From Hordeum vulgare subsp. vulgare (Eukaryota; Streptophyta; Magnoliopsida; Poales; Poaceae), in NCBI RefSeq assembly GCF_904849725.1, contig NC_058522.1, positions 234,521,084-234,585,083 of the forward strand: a stretch of DNA of 64,000 bases, written 5' to 3'. Below the pieces are notes generated by a model, which was not told the DNA's origin, ran no database searches, and was given only the letters and a program-made list of their open reading frames with translations. The translations under genes were made by a program, and so were the position numbers. Positions 34,953 to 44,500 of the stretch are shown here, piece after piece; within the stretch, counting starts at the first letter, position 1, and every line of letters starts with the position of its first letter.

Positions 34953-35412
34953 ATCTCCCCCTTTTTGGTATTTGATGACAACATATAGATCAAAGCTTCG
35001 ACAAAAGATATGATCAATGATTAGCATCGACGCTTTGAGAAGTATGTGAAAAGCAAGAGCTCCCCCTAAATTTGTGCATTATTTTAAATTTGTGTTTGAA
35101 TCCAAATGCACAATCAATTAGGGTTATGGGTCACTCTTGCATGTCACATATAACTTGGTGGTGCGCATACATGATATGAATGAATAGTAAGGCACATAGC
35201 ACCAAAAGGATAAGTGAATGATCATGATGTAGATAGCTAAAAGATAATAATGTGGTAGAATCAAACAACCAAAGCATATGATCAAACACACATCTAAGCA
35301 GATAATGTCATCCAAAAGACCAAATAAAGTTTTGAAAACCAAACGAGAGCAAATAAAGTCAAAAGCTCTCCCCCTCTCGAAGACCTATGATCTATACACT
35401 TCTCCCCCTTTG
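34953..35412 (-). promoter_or_regulatory. Cluster of four polypurine-tract-like runs before the S1 3' LTR
   Basis: Pyrimidine runs on the plus strand (purine on the element strand) occur at 34955-34966, 35059-35066, 35366-35377 and 35401-35411. The first adjoins the LTR and is the functional candidate. Repeated tracts upstream of the 3' LTR are a reported Sirevirus trait. S2 has four runs at matching places. Confidence 0.7.
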
Positions 35413-35542
35413 GCAACAAGTACCAAAAAGTTAAAAGGTCTAGTCTAAGCGTCTCTCTAGGCATGATCTCCTCCGGTAGCAGATGTTGGAGTAGATAAGA
35501 GAGCATCGACAAAGGCTTCGGTTGATGTCGCTGGAGGAGGAG

Positions 35543-37517
35543 CTAGAGGTGTAGACACTGGAGGTGGTGGAGCAGGAGATGAAGCTTGAGCTGATGAAGA
35601 CGATCTATATTCTGGTACTGGCACCGCTGCTGACCTGGTTTGGTCGAGAAATGTGTGGTAGTACGAATAGGTGAATCATTAGCATCATCGTCATCATCAT
35701 CATCATCACCATGTGAGCATGGAATCTGCATTGATTCAACTTCATGTTGAAGCTGTTTGACTGTAGTGGTCCACTCTATAACATTCGCATCGAGTCATGG
35801 AACTTTGTTTCCATGATCCTCTCTAGGCTCTTCTGGTTCAGCATGATCTCAAAAATATTTTTCTCCATCCCTTGGATGGTGGTGACAAAGAACGACATAT
35901 GTTCCTCTCTGGTTTTGAGTTGTGGTGGTGGAGCTGGAGCATTCTTAGCGATCTCTGCAGCAGCTGTCTCTGCAGCCTCTCTAACAGTAGATGAACTTGG
36001 ATGAGTTTCGTCCATCACAACTTCATTATCCTCAAACTCTGGCTGTAGTGGCAAATGGGGACGATCAAGCTGATATGCATTCTTGCCAATCTTGGCATTG
36101 ATGAGCGTTTGAATATATGGTGCATATCTGCAAGATCTCTTATGATCTGCAGAAGTTCTCTTAATAGTCTCAACAATCAAATCCATTACTTTGAATCGAG
36201 TGTGGGTGGCTAAATGAATCAACATATTGATGGAATAGACTCTAATCATCTTGTCATCACCTGATTTGGGTATCAAGGTATGCCTCAAAATAGTGTTGGT
36301 AGTGGTTATTCCAGCTTACAAGAAATAGATAGACCCAAGCTTGTGAGATGGCAAGAAATCATTTGGCACTATTTTTTACATATTGGTGATGGAGTTGTGA
36401 TTCTTCTTCGGTTCTGAATACACATCCATGTCCTCTGCTCGTGACTTTGGAGCACCAATGATATTAGCCCATTCTTCAATTGTGGCTTCATATTTATGGC
36501 CATAAGTCATCCAGGCAATTGTGCCATCTGAATAGAAATGAACTATTGAATAGAATTGCATAATCATTTCGTCATCTCTCTGCCAACAAACTCTTCAATG
36601 TCAACAAGATTGAAGTTCTCTCTCACATGAGGAAAAAAAATCTTCATTGGCTTTGATATAATTCCAGTCAACATTCTCATATCACTAACTGCTGGATATC
36701 TATCATACAGAACTATCTCATAAAAGTCTTGTTGTTTTGTTTGTATGAAATGTGGGATCAACTACAGTTCTTCTCCTTGCAGCATATGGATCAATAGCTC
36801 TCCACTTCCTCAACCCGACATCTCTTCTCTTCTTCATGTATTCATATATTGGATGAGCCTCATTGTGAAGTGGCAAGTGAGGCCTTAACTTCATGAGAAT
36901 TGGTGCATTCTCAACATCTTCCTCTGCAGCAAAGGCTCTCGAGCAGTGCCTTTCTCTTTAGCAGCTACAAGTATATCCTTTGTAGTCTTCTTGGGAGCTA
37001 CATGCTTCTTTGGAGCTGAAGGCTTCATAGCATCTGCCATAAGCTTCTTTTTCTTCTTTGTAGGAGGGGCCTTAGATGGTACTTCTTCTTCCTCTTCCTC
37101 AGCAACAACAGTTTCTGCTGGGTCTTCATACATGGAAGTTTGTCTACCAATGACATGAATAGTCCTTTTTTCGGCTCTCTTCACACCAGCCTTCTTAGGA
37201 GGATTATCAAGGGTAAGTGTCATCCCTTGCCTTGCAAACTCTAGAGCTCTCATGTGATAAGGTTTAGAGTATTCCTTCCTGACAGGTTTCTTGGCAGGAG
37301 CCTGTTCTTTCTGCTTTTGGGGAAGAGGAACTTCATGAACAAAATCTGAATCTTCTTCATCAGAATTCAAATTCCTTCTGGTCCTTGTTGCAGCCTTGGG
37401 CAATCCATGGGAAATTTGGGTTCCTGGATCAAAAGGGGACCTCTCAGGACTTATGCTTGAGTCCATCTCAACACTGTCCTCAGTAAAGTTGTTTTGGCTA
37501 TCATGAGAACCTGGAAT
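35543..37517 (-). pseudogene. Envelope-like ORF of S1
   Basis: By alignment with the S2 copy the protein should start at 37517, where the codon is ATT instead of ATG (context VCK-I-PGSHDSQ). The N-terminal third is basic and Lys/Pro-rich, with a possible nuclear signal (TKKKKKLM). Frames then shift near 36890. A middle domain follows (IEEWANIIGAPKS, RSCRYAPYIQTLINAKIG) that recurs in Triticeae retroelement proteins, and a coiled-coil-like C-terminus (MEKNIFEIMLNQKSLERIMETKF) comes last. Several stops and shifts make it inactive. Sirevirus third ORFs are called envelope-like from position and coiled coils; no membrane segment is obvious here. The true function is unknown. Confidence 0.7.
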
Positions 37518-39254
37518 CTTGCAGACCAAGTGGATAGACACACAATAGACCAGCAGACAAGCAACCTTGTGAAGTAGATATGGAGGACCAGAACGGTTGA
37601 GCATCACAAAACACAAAATATTTTTCAAAATTTGAACAAAGAAATCTTTAGTTTTAGCTTTCTGTAGAACAAATTTCGATAGCACCGAGTCTAAATTTTT
37701 GGATTCACGGAGACAGATGAACTTCTTCACAGAGACTTGGCAATCACATCGGTGGAACCGAAAGTGATCACTCGGTCTCACCGAGTCCATTCTCAGTAAA
37801 CCTAGACTCAAAATTGGTGGAACCGATTTTTGCGATTCGGTGTCAACGAGATGTGTTCTACGGATGGCTAACCCTAATTTTTTTTCGTTCGCTGATCTAC
37901 AAGAACTTCTGGTGGAGAAGCGGGTTTGCACATGGTGGTTTATAGGTAAAATTTTCTAATGTGCATGAATCAGAACAATGGAGCGCAAGAGAAGTTTGGA
38001 AGCATACCCTAACTCGGTGGCAGTTCCGTTATGGCATTGTTGGTCGTGAAGATTCCGTCAGTGGCGGTGAATCCCAATGGCAGAGGTTCTCGAGGATGCA
38101 AAGGCGATGTTGAGGGGCCCTTGCATGGCAGATTAGGGTTTGGGGGTCGAAGCATTTGAAAAAGTAATTTCAAAATGCTCGGTCCGCGAGGCTTTATACC
38201 CGTCACTGTCGGTGTCACCGAGACTAAGATTTCAGTGCCACCGAGTCTCATCGTTGTCAGTTGACATGGAAACTCGGTGAATCCGAGATAGTGTTTTCGG
38301 TGGTACCGAGATTGAAAACCCAGATCAACTAAAGAATTCGGTAGAATCGAGATTGTGGGGTTGGTTACACCGAGATTTACAAAGGGGCTTTGGAATGCAG
38401 CCTTTGTCGATACGGAACTCCGAGTGCTCGTTCACAGAGAGGGATCGAGGAGTGCTTGTTCAAGTTTTTTGATGAAGCATGAATAGAACTTTAGACGAGA
38501 AAGCATAGATAGCTAGATAAGGGTCATGGGCATTCTTGTCTATCCAATTGGCAAAAGATAAATCAAAAGCTGAATAACAACAATTGGATATCCTCGAATG
38601 AGAAAGGATAAGCATACCAACATGCTCACACAATAAGTGTCAAATATAATCATGATGAACATGCACAAACATCCTAGCATCTATCAAGCATTTGTGTGAT
38701 GACGAAGTCATCTATATATGAGTATATTGACTTAGCAGTCAAGTAAGAATAGTTGATCATAGGTCATACTCATCGTTTAAGCACAAGTGGGGTTACCACT
38801 TTTACATAAAGCATTAATGTGTTCATATCCTTGGGAGATGCTTATACTCAAGATTTAGAGTAAAGCTCCCCTTGATATGATATCCCCCCTAAGAGGGACA
38901 AAGTAACCTTGGGTTTTGTTGTAGAAGACTTCAAGTAGGTGAAGTAGTGGTGGATGCTCAATGTTGATGAACATCATTTTGAGTTGGGAGCAAACCTTGT
39001 TGTTTCTTACTCTTCTCACCTACATGGGTTAGTCCAAAAGCATAGGGAACATATGCAAGAATATCTATGGACATGGAGTGAAACACATGTGGGATCATGT
39101 CCAAAGATACATTAATTACCTTGTCCCTTGCTTACCTTTGAAGGAACGTGTGACTCCTTGAACTAATGCATATGGTTGAGGTTGATTGTATATAGTTCTT
39201 GCCAAAATGAATGAAAGTGAATTTCATTGGGGGGAGTCACCCCTCAAGAACTTT
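37518..39254 (-). other. Spacer between S1 gag and the envelope-like ORF, with LTR-like promoter module
   Basis: No gene is visible. The part at 37740-38340 is dense in CGGTG-NN-ACCG palindromes (for example 37749-37761, 37771-37785, 38209-38221, 38273-38287, 38296-38310). A minus-strand TATAAA lies at 38193-38198. The part at about 38455-39120 is closely similar to S2 63336-64000. Pol would normally lie between gag and an envelope-like ORF, but nothing resembling it is present. Confidence 0.65.
38193..38198 (-). promoter_or_regulatory. TATA box upstream of the S1 envelope-like ORF
   Basis: The minus strand reads GGTATAAAGCC, 11 bases downstream of a perfect TCGGTG-T-CACCGA palindrome and about 680 bases before the envelope-like start. 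S2 has TATATATA at the matching place (63064-63072). Confidence 0.45.
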
Positions 39255-41421
39255 CTAGTTCTTCCTCTTGGGGACCCACATCACTTCGATGAGAATCCTT
39301 GGAGTTGTGGTAGCACTAGATGAGGTAGTACTAGAAGTGTCCTTGGGAACCCACTCAATCTTGGCTTGGGGCTCTTCTTCAAATGACTCAATGTCCTCTT
39401 GAAGCTTGCCCTTGTGGTCTTGTGGTAGAAGGCCATCTTGTGAGCTTGTTCCCATAGGAGGAGTAGGATCACACTTCTCCTCTTGAGGAACAAATTTGGG
39501 AATGGGATATGTACCTTCTTCGCAAACATCTCCGTTGACGTTGAAGTAGCCAACACCTTGCTTCTTCCGATGTACTCCTTGCTTCCGCACAATTTCCTCA
39601 AATTTCTTACTTCCGGCAAGACTCTTTAAGGCACCTCTCTCTATAATCCCTTTCAATAAATCGTTTTCTTGCTCAAGTGTAACTTGGCTAAGAGAACATT
39701 AGTGGAATCAACAGAGATACTAGCAATAACATCATTTGATTTAGCTTTAGCATTGTTGTTACTAGAAGAAGTAACTTTCTTTCCTTTGTTACTAGTGTTC
39801 TTAGGTTTAAATTGTGGAAAAAAAGTAGACAAGACTAATCGTTTGGCTATATCAGAGGAACTCTTCTTTCAAAGTCCATCATTGATTACTTTTAGGAACT
39901 CATGCTCTTGCTCTAAATTTAGCTTCTCGAAGCGTAGCTTCTCATGAGTTCTTGCAAGCTCTCTATGATCTTCTAGAGTAGTTTCATGAGCTAACTTAAG
40001 AGTGTTTAATTCTTTAGTTACTCGTTCAATTTCTCTCTTATCACCATCATTCGATTTCTCTTGACTAGCATGATAGTTAGCAAGTTCATTTTCAGCATTA
40101 TCACTAGTCTTATCAACAAGCAAGTCATATTATCCTAACAAGTCATCCTCACCACTATCAAATTCAAAGTACTCGGGGTGTGATACCTTGGGGCCTTTTG
40201 CCATGAAGCAATTTCCAACCCCTTCATTTGGCGAATCAAATATGTCGTAGGAGTTAGAGGAAACAAGTGCAATAACGGCAACACCTTCATCTTGACTATA
40301 GTCGGTGTTGGAGTGATAGCTTCTCTCGGATTGGTTGTCAGACTAGGAGCCAGAAACCCATTCACCAACATGAGCTTGATGTCTTCTTCTAGAGCTTCTC
40401 TTGGTATATTTGTCCTTCTCTGATTCCTTGCCTCTCTGGGAGTGTCTTCATTCATAATGATCTTCTCTACTCCTTCTCTCTTTGCGAGGTGACTCATCCC
40501 TTGAGCTTTGTCTTCGAGGTGACTCTTCTCTTCATTTGAAGGGAGCCGAGCACTCATTGGAGTAGCGTTCGGGCTTCCCACATTTGTAGCAGTTTCGGTC
40601 ACGACTGGATGAATGCTTCTCATCATTTCTTGAGCTTGAGCTTCTTTCTTTGCTTCTACTCTTGTAGAGCTTGTTGAATTTTCTGACCATGAAGCTTATC
40701 TATTCATTGGTAACAAGGTTGTCACTTGAAGTAGCGAGAGCATTGACTGAAGCTTTGTAAGCACCGCCTGACTTGTTGCGCAACTCATCTTTGTCTTTGA
40801 GAGACATTTCATGAGCAACAATCCTTCCAATGACTTCAATAGGCTGGAGATTATGTAGTTGGGCATCATTTGGATCAATGTACACACGCTGTTGTATGTT
40901 TCATCCAAAGCTCTATGCATCTTGTTGATGATGAATTTGTCAGTCATCTCTTTGCTTCCTAAGCCGGCAACCTCATTTGTGATGATAGCTAGCCTAGAGT
41001 ACATTTCAGCGACTCCTTCACCATCCTTTATCTTGAACTTGTCAAGATGACTTTGAAGCACATCCAACTTAGATTCTCTGACAGAATCAGTGCCTTTGTG
41101 TATATCAATCAAAGTATCCCAAATTTCCTTTGCATTCTCAAGGTGACTGATTTTGTTGAATTCTTTGGGGCATAGGCAGTTGAATATGATGATGTAGGCT
41201 TGTGCACCGAATTACAACATCTTCAATTCTTCCGCTATCGCATCGCGATCCAGTTCTCTCCCTTCTCCGAAGAAATCACCTTGCACACCAACACAAACAA
41301 TGCCCCGTACGACAGGATTATAAGCAAGAAGATGCATTTTCATCTTATGCTTCCAACCAACAAAATTAGTGTCATCGAAATATGGACCTCTACGGTGACA
41401 ACTTCCCTCACTAGACACCAT
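39255..41421 (-). pseudogene. gag of S1
   Basis: The frame opens at 41421 (DDTNFVGWKHKMKMHL). After a TAA at 41212-41214 it continues in frame with the UBN2-type Copia gag (WDTLIDIHKGTDSV, DGEGVAEMYSRLAIITNEVAGLG, then TLIQMMPNY). A frameshift near 40870 leads to PIEVIGRIVAHEMSLKDK. The zinc knuckle near 40560-40600 reads CYKCGKPERYSNEC: the usual His is Arg, so it cannot bind zinc normally. A long coiled coil follows (39869-40123, KELNTLKLAHETTLEDH). The C-terminus (39255-39656) ends WVPKRKN and a stop, with no pol after it. Gag forms the particle shell; this copy is dead. Confidence 0.85.
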
Positions 41422-41460
41422 ACTCTCCTAGGTTGTGAAACAAATTCAATGGAGACAAAA

Positions 41461-41472
41461 GCTTTGATACCA
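41461..41472 (-). promoter_or_regulatory. Primer-binding site of S1
   Basis: The minus strand reads TGGTATCAAAGC two bases after the LTR end, matching the initiator-Met tRNA 3' end except for one base (A where G is usual). Confidence 0.85.
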
Positions 41473-41474
41473 CT

Positions 41475-42613
41475 TGTAGGATCAAAAGTATGTCTAGAGG
41501 GGGGGGGGGTGATTAGACTACTTGACAAGATAAAACTTACCCATTTCCCAATTTTTAGTGTGGGCTAGTTTTAGCAATTATCACTAGTTAAGGACACCCT
41601 ACACATGCACATCTAAGAGTATATAGCAGCGGAAAGTAAAACATGCAAGTGTAAAGTAAGGAAGGGTAGGAAGATCAAACGCATGAGATTGACACGACAA
41701 TTTTGGGCATGGTTCCGATAGGTGGTGCTATCGTACGTCCATATGAGTGGAGACTTCAACCCACGAAGGGTAATGGCTGCGAGAGTACACGGTGGGCTCC
41801 ACCCACAAGGGGTCCACGAAGAATCGGCCTTGTCTATTCCAACATGGCTTCCGTCCACACATGACTAGCCTCAGTCAGGGTACATATTCATGAAGTAGAC
41901 GATCTCCTTGACCTTACAAACATCTTGGTTTAACTCCACAACACGAAGTTGGAGGCTACCAAATGACATCTAACCAATCTAGGAGGCACCACCCTCCAAA
42001 AGGTAATAGATGTGGTAGAACGATAAACTCCTTGCTCTTGTGCTTCTAAAGATAGTCTCCTTAACACTCAATCACTCTCTCACGGATTTGGCATGGGTAG
42101 GAGAGATTGATTCGGTGGAAAGCAACTTGGGTAGGCTAGAAATAAAGTTTCAAATGATTGGATTGGAATATCTTGATCTCAACACATGAGTAGGTGGCTG
42201 TGTCTCAGAAAAACGAATGTGGCAATGAAGCGTGTGTTCTAAGTGCTTCCTCTATGAATGAGAGGTAGAACCGAAAAGGTGGCAAAAAGTTAGATGACCC
42301 AACTCGGTGACATCGATACTCAAACTCAGAAATTACGATTTTGTGTACCGAGGCAACCGAAGGTTGGTCACTTAAACTCGGTAGCACCGATGCAGTCCCG
42401 GTTGCACCGAAATGGTAGGTTTGACTAGGGTTCTATTTGGGATGAAAATCGGTAGGGCCGAATGTGGAAACTTGGTGGCACCGATTTTGGACATCTGTCT
42501 TGGGAGAGAAGTGTTATGTGGGAGAATGGTGAGTATTTTTTGTGGCTATCCCTGAGCACTTGAGTAACCAATTCATTTTAATACCTCATCCCCTTTTAAT
42601 AGTATAGGCTTTC
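41475..42613 (-). mobile_element. 5' LTR of S1, interrupted and lacking its TATA box
   Basis: On the plus strand it starts TGTAGGATCAAAAGT beside the primer-binding site and matches the other family LTRs. The segment with the TATA box (present at 34440 and 59257) is missing after GAGAGGTAG near 42267. The far end is cut at 42613 by another LTR. Confidence 0.85.
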
Positions 42614-43275
42614 TGTAAGTGCATCTAATGGCCCTTAGTTATTTTGGTGGATTGAAGACTTATAGGTTAAGAGACTAATATCGACGCTGAGGAGTTTGAG
42701 TTATTCGACAAATATCTACCCCTAAAAATGTATGTCTTTGGGTGAAGACTTTGGTCATTCCTTGAAGACTTTGATAAGGAAGACATTGCTATTCGTCATG
42801 AAGACTTTCAAAATGAGGAAGTTGGTGTATCCCAAAGAAAATGCCTTGAAGATTTTGAAGCTTGAAGATTTACTCTTTCTGTTTCATTTTCTTCTTTCTT
42901 GAGTCATAAGAACACCGTACCGTTAAAGGGGGTCGAGGTAATACTAAGGAAAAGTTTTCACATGGTGATCAACTCAAAACCTACACCTACCAAATCCTTC
43001 GAGTGAAGCCTTTGAAAATCTCTCACAACTTAGTCAATGTCTTTAGTGAGAGAGACGAAGTTCTTCTCGTCATAGAAGAAATTGCACTAACCGAGGAGTT
43101 AGGCTTTCGCGAGTGCGTACTACCTATCAGTGAGGAACATGAGATACATGAGGACATTCACAATTGAAAGATCTGACCGTTGCCGCGCCGCGCGCCACGT
43201 GTCCCCAATCTTATCCACCCAATGGTCATATCATTAGGGGCATTAATGTCAAATTATGTCGGGATGCTCCCAGGA

Positions 43276-43283
43276 TATAAATA
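43276..43283 (+). promoter_or_regulatory. TATA box of the Maximus-like LTR
   Basis: TATAAATA, followed by GACGCCCCC, has the usual form of a plant core promoter at the U3/R boundary. Confidence 0.65.
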
Positions 43284-43620
43284 GACGCCCCCACAACCAC
43301 TAGTTGGTTGGTTGCTCCAAGAGAAACTGACTTGTTGTTTAGAGAAATCCAATCCTCGAGGACTTTGAGGGAAAATCATCAAGTGAGGAAAAAACGCAAA
43401 CACCCAAACCAAAACCCGAAAACCTCAAAGTGATTGAGCATCGCTGAAGAGATTGTTCATGTGTGGAACCGATGCTTGTTACCTTTGAGGACTGTGCATC
43501 CTCCAGACGGTTAGGCGTCATGGTCTGGAGCGTCGAGCAGTGAATTGTGGATCGCAGGGTGACCAAGTTTGTGATGCGTTGGAAGTCTGCCGAGAAGACT
43601 TACCACGAGTGTTGGGTGAG

Positions 43621-43705
43621 GACTGTGTGTCCTTAGCTCAAGGAAAGACAGTAGGGACTGTGTGTCCTTAGCTCAAGGGAAGATAGTAGGGACTGTGTGT
43701 CCTTT
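43621..43705 (+). repeat. 35-bp tandem repeat in the Maximus-like LTR
   Basis: GACTGTGTGTCCTT starts at 43621, 43656 and 43691, giving two full 35-bp units and a partial third. Confidence 0.85.
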
Positions 43706-44136
43706 TGTTTGAGTACCAAGTCGCTTCAAAATAGACGTACGACCATCACAACAGTTGGAACTGGGTCATCAAACCATTGTATTCATTGAGCAATGGGTTC
43801 TAATTCCTCAACTCTTTCATTTCCTCAGTTGCATGTTGATGACTTTGATATTTACTGTTTGAAGAATTTGAGTGAAGACTTTTTCTAATTACTCACCTCA
43901 AATTCTTCACTTAAGTTATTCATCGGGTGCTTATCCTCATCACGCGACCTGTGCAACCTGAACGTTCCATTTCACTCTGACGACTAAGCTGTAGCTGTTT
44001 TTTCACATCTGTTTGTGTATTTATTCCGCTGCACTGAGTTTGTAACTCTGGACTTTCCTCACTAGGAATTTCCCGAGTGACGTATTTTTAAAAATTGTCT
44101 ATTCACCCCCTCTAGTCGATATAACGCACTTTCAAT

Positions 44137-44148
44137 TGGTATCAGAGC
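44137..44148 (+). promoter_or_regulatory. Primer-binding site of the Maximus-like element
   Basis: TGGTATCAGAGC is an exact initiator-Met tRNA complement two bases after the LTR. Confidence 0.92.
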
Positions 44149-44201
44149 AAGGTACTCCCTTGTTCTATGTGATTTTGGTTTAACCACGTGGAGTTTTAGT
44201 T

Positions 44202-44457
44202 ATGTCGACCGCAGGTATGATCAAGGTTACCGCGGTTTGTCCTACCTTTGAAGGAAAGGATTTCCCCTACTTGAAGAACAAGATGCGCATGCACCTTGAA
44301 TCAATTGACAACAATCTCTGGTACATTCTAGAAAATGGTGTTCCCTCTATCACTTCAACTCTCACTACCGCTGATGTGAAGAGATTCAAGCAACTTGACT
44401 CTCAAGCGAAGAATATCATCTGTGGCCATATGAGCAAAGGTCAGTATGGCAGAGTGA
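44202..44457 (+). pseudogene. gag of the Maximus-like element, first part
   Basis: The frame starts MSTAGMIKVTAVCPTFEGKD and continues through MRMHLESIDNNLWYI and QLDSQAKNIICGHMSKGQYG, the N-terminal gag domain of this family. It is open up to base 44457. There a LINE insertion replaces the rest, and the frame resumes at 53571 after a second copy of the 15-bp target site (44443-44457 and 53556-53570). Gag is the structural particle protein. Confidence 0.9.
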
Positions 44458-44500
44458 AGCTACGTGGAAAACCTCAACCAAAGCATGAGTAGGGGAGGTG

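Larger units (their letters stand above)
33979..42613 (-). mobile_element. S1: minus-strand Sirevirus-type Copia without pol
   Basis: In element order this has a 5' LTR (41475-42613, cut at its far end), a primer-binding site (41461-41472), gag (about 41421-39255), a spacer, an envelope-like ORF (37517-35543), several polypurine-like runs, and a 3' LTR (34952-33979). No protease, integrase or RT motif occurs between gag and the envelope-like ORF. S2 in the same window shows the same 3' half, so this may be a family trait. The Maximus-like element interrupts the 5' LTR at 42613. The gag and envelope-like frames carry stops and shifts. Confidence 0.85.
42614..44134 (+). mobile_element. 5' LTR of a Maximus-like Sirevirus
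   Basis: It starts TGTAAGTGCATCTAATGG and ends AACGCACTTTCA, followed at once by a Met-tRNA primer site. At 1521 bp it has a TATA box (43276-43283), three copies of a 35-bp unit (43621-43705) and a pyrimidine-rich end. It is inserted into the S1 5' LTR. The pentamer before it is CTTTC; the matching pentamer lies beyond the window. Confidence 0.9.

Noticed and set aside
36946..37158. Plus-strand hydrophobic ORF with Phe/Ser/Ala runs
   Set aside because: It is the complement of the Lys/Glu-rich part of the envelope-like ORF, and hydrophobicity follows from reading that strand backwards.
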